Below, one piece after another: positions 47,776-59,000 of a stretch of DNA of 64,000 nucleotides. This DNA comes from Laguncularia racemosa (taxonomy: Eukaryota > Streptophyta > Magnoliopsida > Myrtales > Combretaceae). Position 1 is the first letter of the stretch, and each line of letters opens with the position of its first letter. Position numbers and translations under genes: made by a program. The DNA is taken from contig JBBMOL010000065.1 of assembly GCA_037954665.1 (NCBI GenBank), positions 1,116,001 to 1,180,000 of the forward strand. The letters run 5' to 3'. The notes beneath the pieces are model-generated. The model worked only from the letters and a program-made list of their open reading frames with translations. It did not search any database and had not been told where the DNA came from.

Positions 47776-48258
47776 TGAAATTAAATTAACAAGAAAAGAA
47801 ATCAATTAAAGAAGTTTTTCAAGATACATGGTCATGCATTAAGCTGTGTACATGAGTACAGTAGGGTACACGACCACATACTATGGTCGTGTATCTTTCT
47901 GTACTCTTTTATAATTCAACACACCTAAGTACACAAGGGCATACTAGGTCATATACAGTTACATAGGCAGATACACAGGCATGTACCTAGCTATGAATTC
48001 CCAACTTGTTCTTTTTCTTTTCTACCCAACACGAGTAAGTATACGGGTGTGTACGTTGCCGTATACGCCACCATTACAAATCCTCTTACCCATTCCCCAA
48101 ATTCCAATTCCTTCAAACCTTAGACGAAATTCATCACTATTAAACCTAATTATACATTGTTTCTCACATTAAACACTAATTTAGTTTAGTTAAACAACTT
48201 ACTGGTTTGGATCTCTCCAATAATCAAAGTTCTGTTTTGAACTATTAGCTATCTAGGT
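47776..48258. repeat. Palindrome-rich repeat DNA (CACGA/TCGTG family), left patch
   Basis: About 47,850-48,075 is dense in short inverted words such as GTACACGACCACATACTATGG-TCGTGTATC (in pieces), ACACAAGGG, TATACGGGTGTGTACG and CCGTATACG. The same style recurs at 48,460-48,725 and 51,780-56,140. The left part resembles 51,690-51,800 in outline. Confidence 0.6.
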
Positions 48259-49804
48259 TGTGATAAGGATAAATTAACACTTATATTTTGTATGGGTTTG
48301 AGTTGCTTTTGAAGTAAGTTGATTATGTTTTAAAAGACTTTAGTACTTAAAGGAGAGCTATTTGAGTTTCAGGAAACTAAAGGACCTATCAAGGAAGAAT
48401 GATCAACATTTGCAAGAGTCGGAGCGGATTACATGAAGAAAAGTGTCCAAAAGTGCAGCAGGAGAGATACACGGGCGTGTATCACAGGGGCACGGTCGTG
48501 TATTGTATTTAATACACTCACAGAAGGTTACACGACCATAATACACGGCCGTGTGTTGAGTTGGAATTGTCCACAGAAAGATACACGACCATAATATACG
48601 GCCGTGTATGACAGCCGTGTAGTTAATACACTCACAGAAGGTTACACGACCGTGTGTTGAGTTGGAATTGTCCACAGAAAGATACATGGCCATGATACAC
48701 GGCCGTGTATGACAGCCGTGTAGTTGATGCGACTCCGCGTTTTACAAGTTTCTTCCAAGATTTTAGTATCTTTAGACAGGAGGAAGGGAGAACGTCAGGG
48801 GGCAAAGTGGAGAAAAGGAAAGGACACTTGAAGCAGATAGAAAAGGGACGAAAAAAGAAAAGAAAAAAGGAGGATAGAAAAGAAAACAGAGGAGAACCAC
48901 GAAAGAAGAGAGGAAGACGAGGAAAAAGCTTACAGAAGGAAAAGCAACTTCAACGGATTCATCCTTATCTTGTGAAGTGTTTATGCACACGGGTTCTTCA
49001 TCTTTATTGAATTGTATCTTGAAAATTATGAGTGGCTAGTTTATTTCATACCCGAACCTTACGAATTCTAGTTGTCATGTAATATGGGATTGATTGCATA
49101 GTTAGTGAATAGTGGAATTCTCTGAATTTATTCATGTTGTTTATGTAGTGTTGCTAATTTGATGTATGGCCAGCATTGAATTTGCATTGATTTCTTAGAA
49201 GTTGATTGGAAAATCTCTTGTTTGAATAGATCATGCATGAATAAAGGAATTCGTATGTAATCTAGGGATAGAGAACGTGAATTTTCCGTATTAGATTAAT
49301 TTAGATAATTTGATCTAATTGAGGGTTCAAGAGTGCTAATGCAATTCTAATCGATTTTTGATAGAAGAGGGATCTTTATCAAAGCGATTGGGATTAGGAG
49401 CTAATGAATCTGGAAAGAACATTAGCTTAGTGTTAGATAATCCGCGGTTTAGAGATAACTATTGCTCGTTAACTAGTTTATTGAAAGGGTGAAGTTACAT
49501 GACAATTAGAGGAGTAGTAAGGGTAGGGTATGTTCTTAGTTATCGGATTTAGTAATCAAGTTATTGTGTTATTTTTAATTGCTATAAGATTTGTTAAGTA
49601 TTTTAAATTTAAAACTAAACCTCTCAAATTTGTGCGGTTAGATAGTAGGTTTAGAGTCAATACTGGTACTTGCTGATCCCTGAGGATACGATACCCGAAT
49701 ATAGTGCTATACTATTACAATCGATAGGTGCACTTGCCTATTTGATCGTAACAGAGAGTCATAAAAAGGGATTTTTTTAACTTGTGTGATTACGATCATC
49801 ATCA
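48259..49804 (+). mobile_element. Probable solo LTR of a gypsy (Athila/Tat-like) element
   Basis: The sequence begins TGTGATAAGGATAAATTAACACTT and ends GATCATCATCA. The four bases AGGT stand immediately before the start (48,255-48,258) and overlap the end (49,804-49,807). Near the right end is ACTTGCTGATCCCTGAGGATACGATACCCG, then ATAGTGCTATACTATTACAATCGATAGGTGCACTTGCC, read in pieces. This is the wording of the 3' part of large plant gypsy LTRs of the Athila/Tat type. About 1.5 kb with no internal retroviral genes on either side suggests a solo LTR. The boundaries are approximate. Confidence 0.45.
48509..48723. repeat. Two-unit tandem repeat with CACGGCCGTG palindromes
   Basis: Unit 1 is 48,509-48,622 (114 bp) and unit 2 is 48,623-48,723 (101 bp, missing 13 bp). 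Each contains ACACTCACAGAAGGTTACACGACC, then GTGTGTTGAGTTGGAATTGTCC and ACAGCCGTGTAG. Perfect palindromes such as ACACGGCCGTGT occur in both. Confidence 0.9.
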
Positions 49805-51801
49805 GGTTGCATGAAAATTAAACTATTAAACTATTAAATTTTCTACGGCCTATTAATTTCTTAATTCTAAATATTTAGTTAATCTCTAAACTTTCAACTT
49901 ATACTCAAAATAGTCTTCCCCGGATATATTAAACTGCACCACTATGTTGTGACAGTCAATTGTAACACAGTATTTTGACAACTAATTGACTCTTAAAATG
50001 ATATCAAAATCTACCATCTCTAATATTAATAGATTTACAAGCATCACTTTACCTTATACCTCTACTCTTACTTTTCTATAGATTTTATTTAAAATCTTTC
50101 CAATTCCTAAGGGAGTATCAACACTTAAATGATCATCCAAATATTTAGAATACCCAATAGTTAGTGTCAGTTTAAATGTTAGTGGTATTATGTGTCGATA
50201 TATCTATATATATACCCTTACACATAATTGCATACCTATATATATAAATACTTAACTTTAAAAGAAGTGTAAATAGAAAATTAATAAAATAAAATAAATT
50301 ACTAAATAAAATAAACGTCCTATAACTATGCCCACTCTCTCCATATCTCACCATCTTATAGATTAAATTCTTAATTCCTTTAAAGATCACATCTAATTTT
50401 CCACTATTTGAAACTTATATCTATTGATCATCACTTAGTTTCTAAGAATCATTAATCTTTGCTCTATGGATCAAAACCTAAGCTCTAAAGATTACAAACC
50501 TTTATTCTTTTAATCAAAACCTAAACTCTTAAGGATTATCAACCTGTGTTCTATAAATCAAAACCTAAGCCCTTAAGGATCATCAACCTATGCTATGATA
50601 CCATATTAGCTATAACAACCTAAAACCAAAAAGTGCTACTACTCGCCATATGTCCTTAACATATCCTTATCAAGTCAGGACACATTAAGACTCTAAACTC
50701 ACTCTAATACCACTTAATTATGCAAATCCTATAAATTTCAATTCAATATAATCAATACTAGCGACATGATATAAATCCATCTCAATCCATCCTGTAAAAG
50801 TAAATCAAGTCTCAACCATTCATCCATGATTCAAATCTAAAGCAGCAAAATATTTATAATGCACTAGTCTATTTTCTTTCAAAAGTCTCAACATTCTCTA
50901 TATCTATTAACATAAATTTTGTCTAAAGTCTAATCACCATAATAATAGTGAAATTCTTCTTCCTCCCTTTCTTGTACATTCACTCCTAAATCATCTTCCT
51001 AATTTACATGTCCCTTCGTGCCTACATCTCAAAATATATATATATATATCTTGAAGGGTAAGTTAATGCCTAGTACGCGTAACATAAGCACATATGCATG
51101 AATAAGCAAAAACTTAATTTACACACATTATACAAAACTTAAACATCAAACAACATGTTCTTGATATACTTAAATCTACAAAGCATCAATGAGATACTCA
51201 CGACTCCGTTAAACACATTTTAAACTTAATCCTTAAATTGGTGGTTAGGAATCACCACTATGGGCCCCATACCCATGAACTCTTAAACCTTAAACGTGGT
51301 GATGGAAACCGCTATTACGAGCCCCAAACCCATGAACCCTTAAACCAACTCATATCATTTCTAAGCATGACTCTATTATGAACAATGTCATAAAAGGATC
51401 ATTAGAGTGCTCCTTAAGAATCTACCACTGCAGGCTCTTAAGTCGAGCCAAGCACATACAACAAACATTTAAACCAAACTTAAACTGCTCCATTTAAGTT
51501 AATCCAATTTCAATATATAGTAACTTAAACAAGCATAAGCAACAACCAAGTTACATGTACCTAAAATCTTAGTCTTAACCCAGTTGATCTTGATCTTAAA
51601 GAAATCTAAAATCTGTAAATGCAACAACGTTCCCTTATTAATACTAATCTAAAAATAATTTAATTTCTTAATCTATTAAATTTTCTACGGTCTTATTAAC
51701 TATCTAGATTGTGTGGAAATTAACTTAATTAGAAATTAAATCAAGAAACAAGGTTTCCCTAACTACACAGTCATGTTTGAAACCATGTACTTCAACATGC
51801 C
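49805..51801. other. Unassigned non-coding DNA with short tandem repeats
   Basis: No coding signal. An imperfect repeat of about 44 bp with ATCAAAACCTAA at 50,470, 50,513 and 50,557 occupies about 50,460-50,600. GCTATGATACCA at 50,592-50,603 differs by one base from the tRNA-Met-type primer-binding word, so part of this stretch may be decayed LTR and leader. A diverged pair reading GGGCCCCATACCCATGAACTCTTAAACC and GAGCCCCAAACCCATGAACCC, in pieces, lies at 51,268-51,345. A TA run is at 51,033-51,049. Confidence 0.4.
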
Positions 51802-51886
51802 CTAGGTACACGATCGTGTAGAATAGGTATGTACCTTTCTATGAATTTTGACATTTTAGCATGCCTAAGTACACGATTGTGTCATT
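51802..51886. repeat. 85-bp direct repeat, left copy (target-site duplication?)
   Basis: Starts CTAGGTACACGATCGTGTAG and ends ACACGATTGTGTCATT. It equals 55,916-56,000 in length and differs at 3 positions. It is bounded on the right by the broken end of a gypsy reverse transcriptase. Confidence 0.93.
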
Positions 51887-54589
51887 TTCCCCTCTCAGTT
51901 TTGTTAACACCAAACTCACGTGCATAACATGATCATCTAGAGACTTAGAGTAAATCAAGATATCATCAAAATATACCACAACAAATTTACCTAAGTACTC
52001 ACGCAGCACATGATTCATCAGTCGCATAAAAGTGCTAGGTACATTAGTAAGACCAAAAGGCATGACAAGCCATTCATACAAACCAAATTTAGTCTTAAAT
52101 GCAGTTTTCCATTCATCTCCTACTTTCATACGTATCTGATAATAACCTGATTTCAGATCAATTTTTGTAAACAAGCAAGAACCATACAATTCATCTAACA
52201 TATCATCTAACCTAGGAATAGGGTGACGATACTTTACAGTGATTTTGTTGATGGCTTTGCAGTCTACACACATCCTCCAAGTCTCATCCTTCTTAGGCAC
52301 TAAAATCACAGGAACTGAACAGGGACTCAGACTCTCTCTTACATACCCTTTCTCCAGCAACTCTTCAACTTGTTTCTGGATCTCCTTGGCTTCACTGGGA
52401 TTAATTTTGTATGCAGGTCGGTTGGGTATGGCAGCTCCAGGAATGAAGTCAATCTGATGCTCTATGCCCCTGACTGGTGGAAGTCCACTAGGCAACTCCT
52501 TTGGAAATACATCTCCAAAATCCTGCAACAAATCAGAAAACACACTAGGCAAACATGGGTTAATGTCATTAGTAGCCAAGCAAGCCCCTTTGTACAGAAG
52601 TACAAATATAGGTCTACTGGCACTCAAAGCATTCCTAACCTCACTGGACCTAGCAATCAAGCTCACATTTTTACTCTTTTTCTCTCCTAGCCGATTGTTG
52701 TCTTGCTTTTCACTCCCCTCTTTCTTTTCACTCTTCTGATTTTTACTCTTGTTTTTCTCTCCTTCTGAAGTGCTCTTTCTACTCTCCTTCTCTTTGCTTT
52801 CGGCCTCCACTCTCAGCCTCTCCAATTTACATTGGTCCTCATGCACTTCTTTAGAGGATAGTGGTGCCAAAATGGTTTTCCTGTCATCCTTAGTAAAAGA
52901 GTACCTGTTGAGATATCCATCATGCAAGGTTTTCCTATCAAATTGCCAAGGTCTACCTAACAAGATGTCACCAGCATGCATAGGAACAACATCATAGAGC
53001 ACCTCATCACAATATTTGTCGATGGAAAAAGAAATGAGGACTTGCCTGTTCACCTTAATCTCTCCACAGTCACTAAGCCACTGAAGTTTGTATGGCCTTG
53101 GATGTGGTATAGTAGGCAATCCCAACCTGTTAACCAAGAGTGTACTCACCAAATTAGTACAACTCCCTCCATCGATAATCACACTACATGCCTTTCCCTG
53201 GACATGGCATCTAGTATGAAACGGATTCTCTCTTTATTCCTCAGGACCATCCTCCTTTAGCTGGGTACACAATGCACGCCTAGCTACAAATAGGTCACCT
53301 CTCACAGCCTCCTCAACACTACCAGCATCACTACAAGCCTCCAGCTCGGGCATGTCATCATCTGCACTCTCATTATCATCTCCCTCATCATCTGTCACAA
53401 TTTCTCCATTTCTTATCACCATTGTTCTCTTATTAGGGCAATCCTTGCTAATGTGCCCTACACCCTAACACTTCCAGCATTTAATATCCCTGTTCCTGCC
53501 CTTGGGTTCAGCCTCCTTAGGTTTCTCAGGTGAAACCCTAACTACCTTCCCCTTTGCAACATCAGTAGTAGGCTTACTTCCCTTAAAATCAGACTTTCCA
53601 TAATCCTTCCATACAGAATGAGAACTGGAAGAAGGTTTGGAAACATACCTATATGGACCTCTGCCCTGGAGTTGTCTCTCAATTTTGATAGCTAGATGCA
53701 CCATATCCTCTAACTCCACATAATGTTGCAATTCTACCTTATCAGCAATTTCTTTGTTTAAACCACTCAAGAATCGTTCCATGGTGGCCTCCACTTCCTC
53801 ATCCACATCAGTCCTGGTCATGATCATCTCCATCTCTTTGTAGTAGTCCTCCACACTCCTACTACCTTGTCTCAACATTTGCAACCTTTGCATGAGTTCC
53901 CTGTAAGAGTACTTAGGAACAAATCCCTTTCTCATCACAGCCTTAAGATCATGCCAGCTATCTATAGGATACTCCATGTTCCTCCTTCTGCTGGTCACCA
54001 GTTGATCCCACCAAGAGATAGCATAATCTTGAAACTGGGTTACAGCCAACTTCACTTTTCTCTCCTCACTACATTGGTGACAATCAAAGAGCAGCTCTAC
54101 CTTCTTCTCCCACTGCAAATAAGCCTCTGGATCAGACTTACCATGAAAGATGGGAAGTTCCAATTTAATTCCGCCCAATCCTCGATCTACATAATCACCA
54201 TTCCCTCTACTTCTGCTAGCAGTGTAACGCTCATGTGTTCTTCCTTTTCCTCTACCAGCTCCTACTCCTCTTTCTATTCCTCTACCACCTCTTCGGCCCC
54301 TATTGACATCCAACACTGTACTATCTTCATACTCCTCCTCCGGATAGTCACTATCTCCATCCACATCAACTGTCTGTGGAATAGGAATCCTACCTCCTCT
54401 ATGCCCTTCTCTAGCACTAGGCTCCCTATTTTCAACTGCCTGTAACCTCAAGTTCATTTGCTCCATAGACTCTCTCATCTCTATCAATACTTGAGTCATA
54501 CGCCTAAACTCTGATTGTTGAGCTTCCTTCAACAGTTTCTCATCCACCATTCTCTCCTCCTTACTCACACCAACACCTTTACCAGACAT
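51887..54589 (-). pseudogene. Gag-protease-RT reading frame of gypsy element 2
   Basis: One frame runs from ATG at 54,589 (MSGKGVGVSKEERM) to the break at 51,887 and is interrupted only by TAG at 53,465-53,467 and TAA at 53,234-53,236. Gag includes an Arg/Gly-rich segment and the plant Gag domain (LELPIFHGKSDPEAYLQW, then WWDQL, YYKEME and FLSGLNKEI). A CCHC knuckle, CWKC-stop-GVGHISKDC, carries the first stop where Gln is usual. The protease has CSVIIDGGSCTN with the catalytic Asp. The RT has PVILVPKKDETWRMCVDCKAIN, FTKIDLKSGYYQIRM, LVMPFGLTNVPSTF and VVYFDDILIYSKSL, with catalytic residues intact. It ends at VLTKLRGE. Compared with element 1 it is well preserved and therefore younger. Both stops are explained by C-to-T changes in CAG and CAA codons. 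Confidence 0.9.
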
Positions 54590-54917
54590 CTTATCCTGCA
54601 AAACTAACAAACGTTAATTAATATTTTCCTAACAAGCACTCCCTCTCGTGTTTACACTCAACTGATGAGGTTGTACTCTCGTGTGTCACACAATCAAATC
54701 AGGTCTCACAAGTGTTCCTCACACCTCTCAAGCTTGCTCCTCGATGTTCTTAATCAAATCACACCTAGAAATAATCAAAAGAGAAGTGTATGACACGGTC
54801 ACAATTAGTGTTTCCCAATATCCCTTGATGAATTCACACTAATTCTGGAGTAATTGGTGTTTTCACAAAGTTAGGATCCAACAAAAACCACGAATTCAAG
54901 GACCCTATCAATCAATC

Positions 54918-54922
<5 letters not shown>

Positions 54923-54961
<39 letters not shown>
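54923..54961. repeat. TA microsatellite in the leader of gypsy element 2
   Basis: About 39 bases of uninterrupted TA repeats, followed by CT/T-rich sequence, lie between the primer-binding site and gag. Confidence 0.9.
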
Positions 54962-54963
<2 letters not shown>

Positions 54964-55157
54964 TCTTCTTTTTTTTTTTTTTAATGCGAATTTCTTTTCT
55001 TTTCTTGACAGACAAACCCTAGAATGATGGAAAGGTTACAACTTGACGAGAGAAACACAATAGAACATGTAAAGAGCACGACTTTATATATTAAACAAAG
55101 ATAAAATTAAAAGTCGAACAAAGATCAATGAAAGATATAACCTAATCTAGAGCCAAA

Positions 55158-55169
55158 GCTCTGATACCA
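55158..55169 (-). other. tRNA-Met-type primer-binding site of gypsy element 2
   Basis: The minus strand reads ATCA-TTT-TGGTATCAGAGC. TGGTATCAGAGC is the classical plant primer-binding word complementary to initiator tRNA-Met, three bases after a CA that ends the LTR. Confidence 0.85.
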
Positions 55170-55172
55170 AAA

Positions 55173-55640
55173 TGATACCGGAACCACCGCAGTTGTGCTT
55201 GAGAACCCCTTTGGCTATTACGGACCCCCACAACAACAACACGAAAACCTACGGATCTAATTGGAATCAAACCCTAAGATAGTTTAGATTTAGGTTTTCT
55301 TAGCCGGATCGATGAACAAGCTAGAACTAATTCAAGCCCTAACCTCGAAACTCTCCACAAGAAAAGATCGATCAACTCTCTCCTGAAAGTTTCTTAGTAT
55401 GCATTCAATCAAGAACACAAGGAATTGAAAGGACAAGCTTTCTGATATTTCAAAGATGACCAAAAACTGGCTTTACATCGTCTTATCTCGATATAAATAG
55501 GAAGACATCCAAGCAATACATCGTAATTAACGAAATAAGGAAAAATCCATCGTAATTAAAAGAAGGTCGACTGTCAAGGTCGGCTCAAGGCCAACAGCGT
55601 ATATGTAAAGGCTGGCTTCAAGGCCGGCAGCCTTGATCCT
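55173..55640 (-). repeat. Single LTR of gypsy element 2 (left limit approximate)
   Basis: Its 3' end on the minus strand is fixed by the primer-binding site (GGTATCA at 55,179-55,173). Its start is placed near TGTCCAGGATCAAGG, after the purine stretch AAGTGGGAAGAA. That region overlaps the end of the pol reading frame, so the start could shift by tens of bases. No second copy exists in the window. Confidence 0.55.
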
Positions 55641-55915
55641 GGACAGGTTCTTCCCACTTGATTTCCATCACATTAAGTTCCCTTTGATCATCCCTTGCCC
55701 CAAAGCTTTGGATTCCTTGAAGCTTCTCACTTGTGATGTTTATCAAACCTTGTACATGAGAAATTAGGATTTGTTGCAGCTTCTTAGCTCGGGATCTTGT
55801 GATTGGTCCTTGAGGTAGGCTTATTGGACTTGAATCCCTTTGAACTTCAGCTTCAGCCACTTGACTTTCTTCTTGATTCAACCCTTGAACTTGGGACAGT
55901 GGCTCTTCCATAACA
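55618..55915 (-). pseudogene. C-terminal end of pol of gypsy element 2
   Basis: The open frame reads VMEEPLSQVQGLNQEESQ, then ISLPQGPITRSRAKKLQQIL and NVMEIKWEEPVQDQ. The P-x-G-P-x-T-R-S-R-A-K motif is the usual C-terminal tail of plant gypsy polyproteins. It starts exactly at the inner edge of the right 85-bp repeat. The open frame continues into that repeat by chance. In a normal element this piece lies after integrase, whereas here it precedes the LTR and gag. Confidence 0.7.
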
Positions 55916-56000
55916 CTAGGTACACGATCGTGTAGAACAGATATGTACCTTTCTATGAATTTTGACATTTTAGCATGCCTAAGTACACGATCGTGTCATT
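55916..56000. repeat. 85-bp direct repeat, right copy
   Basis: Same length as 51,802-51,886 with 3 differences (GAACAGATATG versus GAATAGGTATG, and ACGATCGTGT versus ACGATTGTGT). Palindrome-rich sequence continues on its right to about 56,140 (TTGTACACAAGCGTGTACC). Confidence 0.93.
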
Positions 56001-59000
56001 AACCATGTATCTTTCTATAAATTTTCTATTATTCGACAAGACCTTGTACACAAGCGTGTACCCCAATCGTATACCCTTTGTACACACCTAAATTCCACCA
56101 TAGGCAAGGAAAGGTTCGTATACTTGACCGTGTTCCCTGTTATTCTTAACGAACCCTAATTCTTTCTTGCAATTTGTTTCAATTCCTAAATCCCTTGATA
56201 TCATGCTTAGTTGAATCCTAAAGCATATAGTTTCTAACCAAATTTCATAAGCTAAGAGACTTAGTTCTCAATTTCTGTTAATCGAATCCTTAATCAATTG
56301 ATTTTCGTGCTAGTCCCATCTTGTTCCTCGATACGGATTTTAATTGAATAAAGTGATGGAAATTGATTAAATCCTCAATTCAATATTCTTAATAACAATT
56401 CTATCATTAAAATCCTTACCCGATGAAATCGGACTTGACCTTTGTGAAATTTGCTAATCTACCTTACAATTCTCCAAATAGTGTTTTTCCTTTCTTTTGT
56501 TTAGTCAATGTGTAAATGGGAAAAGGAAGTGCATTAGGTCAAAAGTAGGTTTATATACCCTAACAGTAAAAAACCAAATTACCCCCTAGTTCTTGTAAAA
56601 TTCCGTTTTCAACCTTAGCTCTCTTTTATAATTTATATTAAATAAAAATTTAGTCCAAGTGATTATAATTAGCTTTGTCTAAAATAGATATTTTTACTCA
56701 TGAATAACACTAATTACCGCTTAAATTTGACTTAGGTTTGCAAACTTCTTAAATTAAATATTATAAAGCTAAAACTTCATTCAAACTTTAATCTTCTCGA
56801 GTTCAAATAAGTATTGAGTCAAATTTGAATAACCTTATTTGAGCATCCGTACAAAAGTCAACATGCTGTGCTGGGATAAAGTTTCGTGTTTCCACCTTTC
56901 GGTCTTCAACGAACAATGAACCAAAGTTATAGCGGAGTGGCTGCTCAAATGCTATCTTGTCCTACTTTTATTCACACCATCACATCTTACGATGGATATT
57001 TCTTTGCTTTCACTCCTTGATATATTATTAAAATCGGTGTCAAAAAGATACTAAAATAAGATCCTAAATCGAAGAGTTAAATAGATTTTAAAATCATTCA
57101 TTAGAACACATATTTTAATGATTTTTAATATACATTTTTCTTCAAAATAATGATAAAACTCCTAAAACCATTCATTAAAATACTTATAAATATGATATTT
57201 TTAAGTTTTAGTGATAATTTAAAAAGTATGTAAACATTTTTTTTTTTTTGTTAAAGTTGCGTAGATATGATGACGTACTTAAAAGTTGCTCATAGATTTT
57301 CAACAGCCCCATATTCTTTGCTGCCAAGGAAAGAAAATAGAGACCAAATGAAGAAGACAAATGGCAACACAATCCTCCACAACACAAAATAAGGGCATGT
57401 AGCACATGCGACTTAGCAATTATCATTATCACTATCATTATCATTGTGTAACGTGTTTCTTGCTCTTTTAGTTTCACCATCCTTCCTTGTGAATAGTACA
57501 AGATTGCTTTCTTATTATATACTTGTCTTCATTCGATTTACTAGTCTACATTGTACGCGTGTCTCTGACTTTTGGATAATACCAGGAACTTATAAGATTC
57601 TTTGTGTCTAATGAATGTTAGGAAGCTTTATCAAATTATTAAATTATAAGAATTTTATTTCTATATTTCATACTATATGAAATCATAACAATGGAAAATA
57701 ATGGTATAATCTATTGCCATGAGTTTAGTGTGCTTTATAGGCTTTTAATTTACCAGAAAACTATGTAACATGTTCTTTATATCACTTACTATACTTCATC
57801 ATATATCGTAAAACAAAATCTTTTAAATATACAATTATGTTACATAAAATTGGGCAAATGACAAAGTATTTTTTTTTTTATCAATTTCTGTTAAATTGTC
57901 ATGGAAAAAAATAATTTCTTTATTACTCATTATATTTAACTCAAAAGATGAAACAACAGCCTCACAGTGTAATAAGTTATTACATCTGCTCACAAAGGTA
58001 AAAAAAATAAAAGAAATTTAAAAGCATGTCCTTAACATAAACTATTGGCTTTGATTATACATAATAAAAGAAAAATCAATTAGATAGGACTTATAATTCA
58101 ATTCTAAGATTAAATGTATATTAAAGAATGCAATAATCCATTAAAGAAATCACTTCAAGAACAAATTTTATGAGATACACATTGTATTTAAATAACAACA
58201 AATCACTGTCGCCAATAAGGGAAAGCATACTTTAGCACTATGCTATATAGTAAGTGACTAGTAAAAATGTCTGTTTCGATATCATTTTTACTAACTTCAA
58301 AATGTGGCCCTCATGTACAAATAAAAAGCAAACACAAATGACTAATGCTTATAAAGTTCAAGGATTTCATAAACTTTCAATCTAAATGTGAATATAATTG
58401 TTTACATAGAGTGCACGTCTTGAAGTTAGAAAATACTCCACTTTACATTAGAAACTATGCCCTTCAGTCACCTTGCTTCTTTCTTTTCCCATTCTAATAT
58501 TCTGTTTAACCATTCATAATACTTTACCTTCCATTTAGCAAAAAAAAAAAAAAAAAGTTAAGAATTGAAATAGCAATAATTGGAAGGCTATAATCACCCA
58601 AAAATAACAATTAAGATCATAAAGAGAAAATCAAAATACAAAAAAAAAGAAAAAGAAAAAAAGACACATCTAAGATTCCCTACAATTCAAGTTCATAAAA
58701 GCATTTGCAAATTTAAAAAAAAAAAGGTTAATAAAAAATCATCAGTATGCAATCAAAAAGAAAGTCTTTATATGCTTCTCAAGAGTAGCACATTTTAGAC
58801 TTAAAGGTACTAATTGGTCTACAAGAAATGGAAACTCTCCCCATTATCTACTTTTATCACATCTATGCAATCAAAATTACCTTTTGCAACTCCTCATCAA
58901 CTGTGATAACCTAAGATGCAAAGAGTTTCCCAAATTCCTTTCCTTCATTTCACACTTCCAATCGTACTGAGGGCACTAAAAAGTGCAAAAGCGCAATCAT

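Larger units (their letters stand above)
51887..55915 (-). mobile_element. Ty3/gypsy element 2 in circularly permuted order
   Basis: On the minus strand the order is as follows: C-terminal end of pol (55,915-55,618), LTR (about 55,640-55,173), primer-binding site (55,169-55,158), leader, gag (from 54,589), protease, and reverse transcriptase ending abruptly at 51,887. The rest of RT, RNase H and integrase are absent. Only one LTR is present. The segment lies between two 85-bp direct repeats of palindrome-rich DNA. A linear integrated element would have its LTRs at the ends. Confidence 0.8.

Noticed and set aside
48403..48693. Minus-strand open frame with a repeated peptide
   Set aside because: The peptide repeat is simply the translation of the palindromic DNA tandem repeat inside the probable LTR. 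There is no independent coding evidence.
48509..48723. Repeat-spacer pattern resembling a CRISPR array
   Set aside because: Only two long, unequal units, in clear plant nuclear DNA. The units are tandem and have no spacers.
50592..50603. Primer-binding-site-like word GCTATGATACCA
   Set aside because: One mismatch to the tRNA-Met-type word and no LTR partner or coding domain on the expected side. Too weak to call a separate element.
57208..57501. 97-codon minus-strand frame with Cys/Leu-rich segment
   Set aside because: Composition-biased, ends in a poly-Lys stretch from a poly-T run, and shows no recognised motif or splice context.
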